Shown one piece after another: positions 15,613-23,209 of a stretch of 37,998 nucleotides of DNA. The translations under genes were made by a program, and so were the position numbers. Origin of the DNA: Fimenecus sp045595185 (lineage in GTDB: Bacteria > Bacillota > Clostridia > Oscillospirales > Acutalibacteraceae). Where the stretch lies: the NCBI GenBank assembly GCA_045595185.1, contig JAZNZX010000073.1, positions 1 through 37,998 of the forward strand, in the 5' to 3' direction. Position 1 is the stretch's first letter. The number at the start of each line of letters is the position of its first letter. Under the pieces are notes generated by a model that worked only from the letters and a program-made list of their open reading frames with translations, had not been told where the DNA came from and made no database searches.

Positions 15613-16218
15613 ATGGCTGATATAGTTTACACATACGGAAATCAGACTTACTTAAATATCACAAATGCTTGTCCTTGCAGATGTACATTCTGTATAAGGA
15701 ACAATGGTGACAGCGTTGGCGAAGCAACAACTTTATGGTTTGACCATAACCCGACAATTGACGAAATCAAGGCTGAAATCGACAAATTTGATTTCAGTAA
15801 ATACAACAACTCAATCACAATATGTGGGTATGGTGAGCCAACTTGTGCACTCGATAATTTAATTGATGCTTGTAAATATTTAAGAAGTAAAGGCGTCAAA
15901 ATTCGTCTTAATACAAACGGACTTTCAGACCTTATTAACAAACGCGAAACTGCAAAAGAAATCTGCGAGGTTATTGACTCGGTTTCAATAAGCCTTAACG
16001 CACCAACTAAAGAAAAATACAACGAAATCACCAAACCATCATTCGGTGAAAAGTCATTTGACGCAATGCTTAAATTCGCAAAAGAATGTAAGGAATATGG
16101 TATTCCAACAAAGCTCACAGTTGTTGATGTGATTAGCAAGGAAGATATTGAAGATTGCAAAAAGCTTTGTGAAGAAATCGATATTCCGTTGAGAGTTAGA
16201 GAATACACAGCAGAGTAA
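15613..16218 (+). CDS. TatD-associated radical SAM protein
   Basis: 201 residues, short for a radical SAM enzyme. The [4Fe-4S] motif is C-x3-C-x2-C in 'NACPCRCTFC' near residue 20, followed by 'CGYGEPTCALDN' (glycine-rich SAM contact) and 'LNTNGLSDLI'. It resembles the small radical SAM family often encoded beside tatD (TIGR04038 type), but no tatD is present here. It starts two bases after the S-component stop with an AAAGGAG site, so it shares the B6 transcript. Its reaction is unknown; a link to B6 metabolism is only suggested by position. A terminator follows at 16234-16266. Confidence 0.85.
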   Translation: MADIVYTYGNQTYLNITNACPCRCTFCIRNNGDSVGEATTLWFDHNPTIDEIKAEIDKFDFSKYNNSITICGYGEPTCALDNLIDACKYLRSKGVKIRLNTNGLSDLINKRETAKEICEVIDSVSISLNAPTKEKYNEITKPSFGEKSFDAMLKFAKECKEYGIPTKLTVVDVISKEDIEDCKKLCEEIDIPLRVREYTAE

Positions 16219-16233
16219 GTATAAACTGAAAAA

Positions 16234-16266
16234 GCACCTGAACCAATCAAGGCTCAGGTGCTTTTT
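16234..16266. terminator. Terminator after the B6 operon, probably bidirectional
   Basis: GCACCTGA with TCAGGTGC, extended by CC/GG across one mismatch, then TTTTT. The A-run on the left gives T residues on the minus strand for the gene ending at 16312. Confidence 0.88.
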
Positions 16267-16311
16267 CATGTGTGTGAAAGAAAGAGGATTATTAATAATG
16301 AATTATAACAA

Positions 16312-16554
16312 TTATGCTACTGTTGAGTTTGTGTTCTGAACACGACCGTTTGATGAATACAAGTGGAGATGCTCACCCTTTGCTACAGCCTTTTTGTGGT
16401 TGTGAATACGGATTGCACGACGAATGTTACCGATTACAATTCTCTTGATTGCTTGTTCAAAGGCAATAACCTTATCTTCATGCATAAAACCGTAAACGAG
16501 AAGAATTGCTACTGCTAATTCTATTAAAGTTGTAATTGCAAATGTTGTTGACAT
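16312..16554 (-). CDS. Small single-pass membrane protein, candidate SOS effector
   Basis: 80 residues, not recognised as a named family. Residues 4-24 form one hydrophobic segment ('FAITTLIELAVAILLVYGFM'). It is followed by 'HEDKVIAFEQAIKR' and a basic stretch with repeated Arg, His and Lys, then a polar tail. The predicted topology is a short N terminus, one membrane pass and a cationic, probably cytoplasmic domain. The ATG follows TCGGAGGTCG, a strong site. It stands alone, between terminators. Upstream are a near-consensus promoter with LexA boxes and a second promoter with an NrdR-like box. Small membrane proteins under LexA in Firmicutes (YneA type) block division; this one lacks a LysM domain, so any similarity is functional guesswork. 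Confidence 0.82.
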   Translation of the reverse strand: MSTTFAITTLIELAVAILLVYGFMHEDKVIAFEQAIKRIVIGNIRRAIRIHNHKKAVAKGEHLHLYSSNGRVQNTNSTVA

Positions 16555-16584
16555 AAAATCGACCTCCGATTATTTAAGTTCTGT

Positions 16585-16598
16585 GTTCGATACCGAAC
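16585..16598. promoter_or_regulatory. GTTCG-N4-CGAAC palindrome in the leader of the small membrane protein
   Basis: Two LexA-like half sites in the reverse arrangement (everted), between the LexA box and the start codon. It could be a hairpin in the leader or a weak extra binding site. Confidence 0.4.
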
Positions 16599-16604
16599 AA
16601 ATTG

Positions 16605-16616
16605 GAACAAATGTTC
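16605..16616. promoter_or_regulatory. LexA (SOS) box
   Basis: GAACAAATGTTC, an exact GAAC-N4-GTTC as in Gram-positive LexA sites (consensus CGAACRNRYGTTYC). It begins about 13 bases downstream of the -10 at 16629-16634, over the expected transcription start region. Confidence 0.7.
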
Positions 16617-16628
16617 TTTACAAGTCAT

Positions 16629-16656
16629 ATTATAGACGATTTTTTGTAAAAGTCAA
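16629..16656 (-). promoter_or_regulatory. Strong sigma-A promoter P1 of the small membrane protein
   Basis: TTGACT (16656-16651), 16 bases, perfect TATAAT (16634-16629). The leader is about 70 bases. Confidence 0.78.
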
Positions 16657-16668
16657 TACAAATGTTCG
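16656..16668. promoter_or_regulatory. Second, degenerate LexA-like site
   Basis: On the minus strand CGAACATTTGTAT. It repeats the GAACATTTGT of the box at 16605-16616 exactly, with the last half site degenerate, and abuts the -35 hexamer. The centres of the two sites are 51 bases apart, about five helical turns. Confidence 0.45.
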
Positions 16669-16754
16669 TAAAATTTTATGTTTTCAGTCCGTTTTTACGG
16701 ACACAATTTGTTGTTTTGTAGCAGATTTTTTCAATATTTTCTGTTTGTACTTGA

Positions 16755-16783
16755 ATGTTACCACAATATATTGTGTTTGTCAA
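16755..16783 (-). promoter_or_regulatory. Upstream promoter P2 of the small membrane protein
   Basis: Perfect TTGACA (16783-16778), 17 bases, TAACAT (16760-16755). There is no other open reading frame with a ribosome site before 16554 on this strand, so it would give the same gene a leader of about 200 bases. Confidence 0.5.
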
Positions 16784-16808
16784 TATATTTTTATACAATA
16801 TATTTGAT
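16761..16808. promoter_or_regulatory. NrdR-like box pair
   Basis: Box 1, CCACAATATATTGTGT (16761-16776), matches the NrdR consensus ACACWATATATWGTGT at 15 of 16 positions and contains a perfect 14-base palindrome; it fills the P2 spacer. Box 2, ATACAATATATTTGAT (16793-16808), is weaker (about 12 of 16). The centres are 32 bases apart, the usual three-turn spacing of NrdR pairs. NrdR normally controls ribonucleotide reductase genes; none is here. Confidence 0.5.
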
Positions 16809-16892
16809 TTTATGGGAATTTAAAGTAAATTTTTAAAAATAAAATAATATTTTCCATTTTGTTCGGATAAATGTACGATTAAAAACGATGAC

Positions 16893-17079
16893 AAATTATA
16901 ATTTGTTGGGATGAACAACCAATTTGAAAAGTCATTCTGAGCGTAGCGAAGAATCTCTCGCATTTCATCAGTCACCCTGAGTGAAACGAAGGGTCTGTTA
17001 AAATAGGACAGAGATTCTTCGTCACTTCGTTCCTCAGAATGACACATAACTTCAAACATCCCTACAAACTCCAACTTAT
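16893..17079. repeat. Long imperfect inverted repeat, full copy (family A)
   Basis: Outer ends AAATTATAATTTGTTGGGATG and CATCCCTACAAACTCC; inner arms GTCATTCTGAGCG.. (from 16931) and ..CTCAGAATGAC (to 17043), with GAAGAATCTC / GAGATTCTTC inside them. The middle of this copy carries an extra segment with its own smaller repeat (CACCCTGAGTGAAACGAAGGG). Together with the P1/P2 region it fills the 665-base gap between 16555 and 17219; I see no gene there. The short reading frame across it has no ribosome site and is repeat sequence. Confidence 0.85.
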
Positions 17080-17219
17080 CAACACAATATTATCGTTTCT
17101 TATCGCACAAAAAAATAATAAAAAATATTCATTTACCTATTTATTATTTTATAAAAATAGTGTAAAATAGTAATAATAATGGGTTCTTATATAATTGTAT
17201 GCAAATTGAGGTGAAAAAT

Positions 17220-18491
17220 ATGTTTGTTGATATTGCTAAAATCAAGATTAAAGCCGGTGACGGTGGTAATGGTGCTGTTGCCTTTCACAGAGAAAAATAT
17301 ATAAACGCAGGTGGTCCTGACGGTGGTGACGGTGGCAAAGGCGGTAACATTGTTTTTCAGGTTGACGACAACCTTTCAACCCTTGCCGATTTCCGTTACA
17401 AGAGAAAATACAAGGCTGAAAACGGTGCTGACGGTAGTGGTAGCCGTTGCACAGGTAAAAAAGGTAAAGATTTGATTATTAAAGTACCACGCGGTACTGT
17501 TATTCGTGAAGTTGAAAGCGGTGCTATTATGGCCGATATGTCAACTGACGACCAATTTATCGGTGCTAAAGGCGGTCGTGGTGGCTGGGGTAACTCACAC
17601 TTTGCAACATCTACTCGTCAGACTCCTAAATTTGCTAAAAACGGCGCTCCCGGTGAAGAATGGGAAGTAAGTCTTGAACTTAAGCTTATTGCTGATGTGG
17701 GACTTTTAGGTTTTCCTAATGTTGGTAAATCCTCACTTATTTCAGTTGTAAGTCAGGCAAAGCCGATTGTCGGTGACTATCATTTCACAACAATTATCCC
17801 TGTACTCGGTGTTGTTTCAATGGGGCCTGAAAAGAGCTTTGTTATGGCGGATATCCCGGGACTGATTGAGGGTGCTGCCGAGGGTATCGGTCTTGGTCAC
17901 GAGTTCCTTCGTCACGTTGAACGTTGCAGAATGCTTGTTCACATTGTTGACGTTGCAGGTAGCGAAGGCAGAAATCCTATTGAGGACTTTGAGGCAATCA
18001 ATGCAGAATTAGAGAAGTTTAACCCTGAACTTGCAAAATGTCCGCAGATTGTTGCAGGTAATAAAATCGACCTTGCAGAAGACGAACAGCTTGAGAATTT
18101 CAGAAAGTATATTGAGGACAAGGGCTACGAATACTATGAAATAGTAGCACCGATTAAGCACGGTACACAGGAGCTTATCAACGCAGTAGCAAGAAAGCTT
18201 GACACTCTTCCTCCTGTTAAAAAATACGAAACTGAAGAAATTCCTATGGAAGTTATTGCTAAAAAGAGCAAGGACGGATTTACGGTTACAGTGGAAGACG
18301 GTGTTTATATTGTTGAGGCTGATTGGATTTACAGAATTCTTTGCAAAACTGACCTTGACGACTATGAATCACTCCAGTATTTCCAGAGAGTTATTCAGGA
18401 ACGCGGAGTAATTCAGGCACTTATTGATAAAGGTATTCAGGAGGGTGACACAGTCAGCATCTATGATTTAGAGTTTGACTATGTTCCGTAA
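17220..18491 (+). CDS. obgE: GTPase ObgE/CgtA
   Basis: 423 residues. Order of parts: glycine-rich Obg fold (1-157; 'GGDGGNGAVAFHREKY', 'GGPDGGDGGKGGN'), GTPase domain with G1 'GFPNVGKSS' (about 164-172), G3 'DIPGLIEGA', G4 'NKID', and a C-terminal OCT domain ending 'DTVSIYDLEFDYVP'. It acts in late 50S ribosome assembly and stress signalling. The start is taken at 17220 because GAGGTGAAAAAT precedes it; the in-frame ATG at 17199 has no ribosome site. It is the first gene of a compact plus-strand cluster. The usual rplU-rpmA genes are not upstream; the repeat element at 16893-17079 is. Confidence 0.97.
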   Translation: MFVDIAKIKIKAGDGGNGAVAFHREKYINAGGPDGGDGGKGGNIVFQVDDNLSTLADFRYKRKYKAENGADGSGSRCTGKKGKDLIIKVPRGTVIREVESGAIMADMSTDDQFIGAKGGRGGWGNSHFATSTRQTPKFAKNGAPGEEWEVSLELKLIADVGLLGFPNVGKSSLISVVSQAKPIVGDYHFTTIIPVLGVVSMGPEKSFVMADIPGLIEGAAEGIGLGHEFLRHVERCRMLVHIVDVAGSEGRNPIEDFEAINAELEKFNPELAKCPQIVAGNKIDLAEDEQLENFRKYIEDKGYEYYEIVAPIKHGTQELINAVARKLDTLPPVKKYETEEIPMEVIAKKSKDGFTVTVEDGVYIVEADWIYRILCKTDLDDYESLQYFQRVIQERGVIQALIDKGIQEGDTVSIYDLEFDYVP

Positions 18492-18497
18492 AAATTT

Positions 18498-18920
18498 ATG
18501 AGATTATACGACAAAGATATTAAGGTGGATACATTAAGTCCCCTGACACTTGCATTCACAGGCGATGCGGTTTTCTCACTTTTTGTTCGTGAGATGCTGG
18601 TCTGTGATGCCAACCGACCTGTTGGCAAGTTACATAAACTCTCGGTTAATTGGGTAAAGGCTGAGGCACAAAGCAAGGGTATGCGCGCTATTCTTCCTCT
18701 CCTTACAGAAAAAGAAACAGAGGTTTTTAAGCGTGGCAGAAATGCTCACACCTCCCATACTCCGAAAAACCAGAGTGGTTGTGACTATCATTACGCAACA
18801 GGTTTTGAGGCACTTGTGGGATACTTGTATCTTAAAGATGAAACTGAACGACTCAATCAATTGCTTAATGAGGTTATCAAAGCAATCGAGGTTGATGAGT
18901 CTGAAAAAACTTCAGTATAG
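18498..18920 (+). CDS. mrnC: Mini-ribonuclease III
   Basis: 140 residues: an RNase III catalytic domain without a dsRNA-binding domain, the normal MrnC form. 'LAFTGDAVFSLFVRE' holds the first acidic residues, 'RGRNAHTSHTPKNQ' is the family signature and 'YATGFEALVGYLYL' the second acidic helix. MrnC trims 23S rRNA precursor ends in B. subtilis, which fits a place next to the ribosome-assembly GTPase gene. It starts six bases after obgE stops. I see no good ribosome site, so it is probably translated by coupling. It overlaps the next gene by 26 bases. Confidence 0.93.
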   Translation: MRLYDKDIKVDTLSPLTLAFTGDAVFSLFVREMLVCDANRPVGKLHKLSVNWVKAEAQSKGMRAILPLLTEKETEVFKRGRNAHTSHTPKNQSGCDYHYATGFEALVGYLYLKDETERLNQLLNEVIKAIEVDESEKTSV

Positions 18921-19755
18921 CATTAAGGATTTTTTAATTGATACAGCCGTTTTTGTTACGGCAAGCGGGTTGTTTTCCGTTGGAATCAACTGCTTTATGG
19001 CAAAGAACAACATTCTCAACGGTGGCGTTACGGGAATTGCAACAATTCTCAACTATCTGTATGAAATACCAATAGGTACTGCTATTTTCGTGATGAATGT
19101 TCCTCTTTTAATTATCGCATTCAAAAAATTAGGTGCACTTTTTGTATTGCGGACATTCTGGGTTATCGGTGTTTCATCAGTAATCATCAATATGGGAACT
19201 GTTTTGCCCGTTTATGAAAACGATTTACTTATTTCGTCAATTTTCGGCGGTGTGCTTTCGGGACTTTCATTGGGAATGATATTTCTTCGAAATGCTACAA
19301 CGGGCGGAGTTGACATAATTGCAAGGCTTATCAAACTTCGATATCCTCACATCACATTGGGTAAATCGATTTTTTTACTTGATGCTATTGTTATTATTGC
19401 AGGCGGTTTTGTCTATGGCAACGCTGAATCGGTGCTTTATGCTGCTGTCACAATTTTTGTGAGTGCACAGGTGCTTGATTTCGTTGTATTCGGTATAAGT
19501 CGCGGTGCAATGATTATGATTTTTTCAGAAAAAAGTGACGAAATCCGTCACATAATTATAAATGACCTTGGGCGTGGTGTTACGGTGCTTAAAGGTCAGG
19601 GCGGTTATAGAGGTAATGAAAACAACATTTTACTTTGTGCCTGTTATGACAACCAGATACAAAAAATTATTAAGAAAATAAAATCTGCCGATGAAAATGC
19701 TTTTTTCATTATTACTCAGGCAAAGCAGATTATCGGCGAAGGATTTATGAGGTAA
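18895..19755 (+). CDS. YitT family membrane protein
   Basis: 286 residues. Five hydrophobic segments fall within residues 10-190 (YitT/DUF161 repeats; 'NNILNGGVTGIATIL' and 'ATTGGVDIIARLI' are the repeated GGxxG motifs). A soluble C-terminal DUF2179 domain follows from about 195 ('ISRGAMIMIFSEK', 'GRGVTVLKGQGGYRGNENNILLC'). The function of the family is unknown. The start is set at the ATG at 18895, inside the end of mrnC, because the mature YitT sequence begins there and GAGG lies just upstream. The longer open frame before it is out-of-frame sequence of mrnC. Confidence 0.88.
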   Translation: MSLKKLQYSIKDFLIDTAVFVTASGLFSVGINCFMAKNNILNGGVTGIATILNYLYEIPIGTAIFVMNVPLLIIAFKKLGALFVLRTFWVIGVSSVIINMGTVLPVYENDLLISSIFGGVLSGLSLGMIFLRNATTGGVDIIARLIKLRYPHITLGKSIFLLDAIVIIAGGFVYGNAESVLYAAVTIFVSAQVLDFVVFGISRGAMIMIFSEKSDEIRHIIINDLGRGVTVLKGQGGYRGNENNILLCACYDNQIQKIIKKIKSADENAFFIITQAKQIIGEGFMR

Positions 19756-19758
19756 TAT

Positions 19759-21567
19759 ATGGCTAAGAAAGACAATATCCGAAATTTTTCAATTATCGCT
19801 CATATCGACCACGGTAAGAGTACTCTTGCTGACCGACTTTTAGAGCTTACTGAAACTGTTGCAAAGCGTGATATGACAGAGCAGTTGCTTGACAATATGG
19901 ATTTGGAGCGTGAGCGTGGTATCACAATCAAGGCTCATGCGGTGAAGCTTGACTATAAGGCAAAAGACGGTGAAACATACGAGCTTAACCTTATCGACAC
20001 TCCCGGTCATGTTGACTTTAACTATGAGGTTTCCCGTTCACTTGCTGCTTGTGAAGGTGCTGTGCTTATTATTGATGCTTCTCAGGGTGTTGAGGCACAG
20101 ACACTTGCTAATACATATTTAGCACTTGACCACGACCTTGAGTTAGTGCCTGTAATCAATAAAATCGACTTACCTGCTGCTGACCCTGACAGAGTTGCAA
20201 ATGAGGTTGAAGAGGTTATCGGTCTTCCTTGTGACGAAGCACCAAGAGTTTCTGCAAAAACAGGTGAGAATATTGAAGCAGTTCTTGAAAGCATTGTTGA
20301 CCTTGTGCCTCCACCTGAAAACCGTGACAGCGAGCCACTTCGTGCGCTTGTTTTTGACTCTGTTTACGACAGCTATAAAGGTGTTATCGTCTATGTTCGA
20401 ATTATGGACGGTAAAATCAAGCCCGGTGACACAATGCGAATGATGGCAACAGGCGCTGAATTCAATGTTGTCGAAGTTGGGTATATGCGACCAAACGCTA
20501 TGGAACCACAAAAAGAACTTACATCAGGTGAAGTTGGTTACATTACTGCATCAATCAAAACTGTTGGTGATGCACGAGTTGGTGACACAGTTACAACTGC
20601 TGAAAATCCTGCAAGTGAACCTTTAGCAGGTTACAGAAAAGTTAATCCTATGGTTTTCTGTGGTGTTTATCCTGCTGATGGTGCTGACTATGAAAATCTT
20701 CGTGAAGCACTTGAAAAATTGCAGTTAAATGACGCTGCACTTTCATTCGAGCCTGAAACATCAGGTGCTCTCGGTTTCGGTTTCCGATGCGGTTTCTTAG
20801 GGTTATTGCATCTTGAAATTATTCAGGAAAGACTTGAACGAGAATACAATCTTGACCTTGTAACAACAATTCCAAGCGTTATTTATAAGGTTCACCTTAC
20901 AAACGGTGATGTTATCGAAATCGACAACCCAAGCCATTATCCTGACCCTGCAAACATTGATTATTGCGAAGAACCAACGGTTGAGGCTCATATTTATGCT
21001 CCACCTGAATATATCGGTGCAATTATGAACCTTTGTCAGGACAGACGAGGTGTTTATGTAAACACTACTCACCTTGCAAGTGACCGTGTTGATTTACATT
21101 ATATTTTGCCACTTAACGAAATTATCTACGACTTTTTCGATGTGCTTAAATCCCGTACTCGCGGTTATGCATCATTTGACTATGAAATGAGTGATTATCA
21201 GCGTTCAAGCATAATTAAGCTTGATGTTCTTCTTAACGGTGATATTATTGATGCACTTTCATTTATGATTCACTCTGAAAAGGCATATGCAAAGGCTCGT
21301 AGAATTGCCGAAAAGCTCAAGGATAATATTCCGCGCCAGATGTTTGAAATTCCTATTCAGATGGCTATCGGTGGTAAGGTTATTGCCCGCGAAACCGTTA
21401 AGGCTATGCGAAAAGACGTTCTTGCAAAGTGCTACGGCGGTGACATTACCCGTAAAAAGAAATTGCTTGAAAAGCAGAAGGAAGGTAAAAAGCGCATGCG
21501 TCACTTCGGTACGGTTGAAGTACCGCAAGAGGCATTTATGGCTGTGCTTAAGCTTGATGATGAATAA
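19759..21567 (+). CDS. lepA: Elongation factor 4 (LepA)
   Basis: 602 residues, full length. Order of parts: GTPase domain with G1 'AHIDHGKS' (14-21), G2 'RERGITIKAHAV', G3 'DTPGHVDF' and G4 'NKIDLP'; domain II; two elongation-factor-G-like domains with 'GFGFRCGFLGLLHLEI'; and the LepA-specific C-terminal domain ending 'MRHFGTVEVPQEAFMAVLKL'. It is a ribosome-bound GTPase implicated in back-translocation and 30S assembly. It starts three bases after the yitT stop with GAGG upstream, and the next gene begins inside its last codons. Confidence 0.98.
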   Translation: MAKKDNIRNFSIIAHIDHGKSTLADRLLELTETVAKRDMTEQLLDNMDLERERGITIKAHAVKLDYKAKDGETYELNLIDTPGHVDFNYEVSRSLAACEGAVLIIDASQGVEAQTLANTYLALDHDLELVPVINKIDLPAADPDRVANEVEEVIGLPCDEAPRVSAKTGENIEAVLESIVDLVPPPENRDSEPLRALVFDSVYDSYKGVIVYVRIMDGKIKPGDTMRMMATGAEFNVVEVGYMRPNAMEPQKELTSGEVGYITASIKTVGDARVGDTVTTAENPASEPLAGYRKVNPMVFCGVYPADGADYENLREALEKLQLNDAALSFEPETSGALGFGFRCGFLGLLHLEIIQERLEREYNLDLVTTIPSVIYKVHLTNGDVIEIDNPSHYPDPANIDYCEEPTVEAHIYAPPEYIGAIMNLCQDRRGVYVNTTHLASDRVDLHYILPLNEIIYDFFDVLKSRTRGYASFDYEMSDYQRSSIIKLDVLLNGDIIDALSFMIHSEKAYAKARRIAEKLKDNIPRQMFEIPIQMAIGGKVIARETVKAMRKDVLAKCYGGDITRKKKLLEKQKEGKKRMRHFGTVEVPQEAFMAVLKLDDE

Positions 21568-22042
21568 AGAAATTTTTGAAAGATTAGAACAATTAGAAAT
21601 CGAATACAAAATGGTTGAGCATCCTGCTGCATTCACTATGGAGGAAATTGACGAATATCACCTTACTGAAAACGGTCATATTCCGAAAAACCTTGTTCTT
21701 CGTGATGTTAAGGGTACTCGTAATATGCTGGTTGTCCTTCACGGTGACAAGCGAGCAAATCTTCAGTTAATTCGTGCTGAAATTGACTCAACAAAGTTAA
21801 GTTTTTCATCTGATGAAAGATTGGAAAAATATCTCAAGGTGGAAAAAGGCTCTGTATCCCCTTTTGGTGTGATTTATGACACGGAAAAAGAGCTTGAAAT
21901 TTACTTTGATGCAGACCTTAAAAAGGAAGATATTGTTGGTTGTCACCCTAACGATAACCACGCAACTGTGTTCCTGAAATTCGATGACCTTGTGAAATAT
22001 GTGAAATCCTGCGGTCATACAATTTCTTATATAAAAGTATGA
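21560..22042 (+). CDS. YbaK/ProX-type aminoacyl-tRNA deacylase
   Basis: 160 residues. A free-standing tRNA editing domain (YbaK/EbsC/ProX family, closest to PrdX types): 'YKMVEHPAAFTMEE' at the N terminus, 'KNLVLRDVKG' with the substrate-contact Lys, and 'VGCHPNDNHATVFLKFDDL' near the end. Such enzymes remove wrong amino acids from tRNA(Pro), usually Ala or Cys. It overlaps the lepA end by eight bases. Two consecutive ATG codons (21557 and 21560) are possible starts; I use the second. Its own stop overlaps hemW by four bases (ATGA). Confidence 0.88.
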   Translation: MNKEIFERLEQLEIEYKMVEHPAAFTMEEIDEYHLTENGHIPKNLVLRDVKGTRNMLVVLHGDKRANLQLIRAEIDSTKLSFSSDERLEKYLKVEKGSVSPFGVIYDTEKELEIYFDADLKKEDIVGCHPNDNHATVFLKFDDLVKYVKSCGHTISYIKV

Positions 22043-23136
22043 AAAACATAGGACTTTATCTGCATATTCCATTCTGCAAATCAAAATGTCCCTACTGTGA
22101 TTTTTACTCTTTTAGTGGTAAAGAAACAGAAAAAGACGAATATACAAAAGTCTTGAATGAGAAAATTTTGTCAAGTATCTCTGCTTTACAATGTAAAGGT
22201 GATACGCTTTACATCGGTGGTGGTACTCCGTCAGTTTTAGGTGCAAAAAACCTTGAAGCTCTCGTAAATACTTGCAAAAAGGACTTTTTGACAGACAAAG
22301 CCGAAATTACTGTTGAATGTAACCCATATGGACTTAACGAAGATTTTTTTAAAGTTCTTTACAACTGTGGTGTGAACAGAATTTCAATGGGACTTCAATC
22401 TGCTATTGATAGTGAAAGACGAATTTTAGGGCGGCTTTCCGACAGAAATCAGGTTGAAAATGCAGTCAAAACAGCACAAAAGGTCGGTTTTGAGAACATT
22501 ACTCTCGATGTTATGCTTGGTATTCCTAACCAAACTGAAAAGAGTTTAAAGGAAACTCTTGAGTTTTGCGTTTCACTTGGTGTGCCACATATCAGCGCAT
22601 ATATGCTCAAACTTGAAGAAAATACTCATTTTTATAAAATGAGACATAAATATGATTTTCCTGACGACGATTTGACTGCTGATTTATATTTGCAGATGTG
22701 CGAAACTCTTGAAAACAACCATATAATGCAATATGAGATTTCAAATTTCTCCAAAAAAGGTTTTGAAAGCCGACATAATTTAAAATATTGGCATTGTGAA
22801 GAATATTTAGGTCTTGGACCATCTGCCCATTCATTTTTAAATGGTAAACGATTTTATTATGACAGAGATTATGAGTCGTTTATGAATGATAACTCACCTA
22901 TCCAAGACGGTTTCGGTGGTGATTTTACGGAATATGCAATGCTGGGTTTAAGACTTGTTGAAGGATTAAATGAAAATAAGGTTTTTGAAAAATTTGGACA
23001 TTCAATTCCGAAAGAAATATATGAAAAATCAAAGATTTTTATTGATAATGGATATATAACAAAAACCGAAAATGGTATCGCATTAACCCGAAAGGGATTT
23101 TTGATGTCGAACATAATATTGGCAGAGATATTATAA
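22039..23136 (+). CDS. hemW: Radical SAM heme chaperone HemW
   Basis: 365 residues, typical for HemW (older name: oxygen-independent coproporphyrinogen oxidase-like). The radical SAM motif C-x3-C-x2-C is at residues 13-20 ('IPFCKSKCPYC') and is followed by 'GGGTPSVLG', 'RISMGLQSAIDSERRILGR' and 'YEISNFSK'. The first cysteine pattern lacks the extra Cys of true HemN, favouring HemW, which hands heme to acceptor proteins. The lepA-hemW order is widespread in Firmicutes; here a deacylase gene lies between, and the hrcA-grpE-dnaK genes that often follow are absent. Confidence 0.92.
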   Translation: MKNIGLYLHIPFCKSKCPYCDFYSFSGKETEKDEYTKVLNEKILSSISALQCKGDTLYIGGGTPSVLGAKNLEALVNTCKKDFLTDKAEITVECNPYGLNEDFFKVLYNCGVNRISMGLQSAIDSERRILGRLSDRNQVENAVKTAQKVGFENITLDVMLGIPNQTEKSLKETLEFCVSLGVPHISAYMLKLEENTHFYKMRHKYDFPDDDLTADLYLQMCETLENNHIMQYEISNFSKKGFESRHNLKYWHCEEYLGLGPSAHSFLNGKRFYYDRDYESFMNDNSPIQDGFGGDFTEYAMLGLRLVEGLNENKVFEKFGHSIPKEIYEKSKIFIDNGYITKTENGIALTRKGFLMSNIILAEIL

Positions 23137-23146
23137 TTTTTTAAAT

Positions 23147-23175
23147 TTGACATTGTATTTTACTTGTGATAAAAT
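23147..23175 (+). promoter_or_regulatory. Promoter of metA with extended -10
   Basis: Perfect TTGACA (23147-23152), 17 bases, TAAAAT (23170-23175) with an upstream TG. It starts ten bases after the hemW stop; no terminator lies between. No SAM riboswitch or T-box fits in the short leader. Confidence 0.75.
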
Positions 23176-23209
23176 TAATCCTTGCATATTGAAGAAAGGA
23201 GTGGACGAA

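Noticed and set aside
16686..16701. GTCCG...CGGAC hairpin in the leader from P2
   Set aside because: No T-run on either strand, so not a terminator; it may only be a leader hairpin.
16820..17074. 84-codon minus-strand reading frame
   Set aside because: It runs through the family A repeat, has no ribosome site and its codons are repeat arms.
23176..23209. SAM riboswitch or T-box before metA
   Set aside because: The leader is only about 30 bases and contains no such structure.
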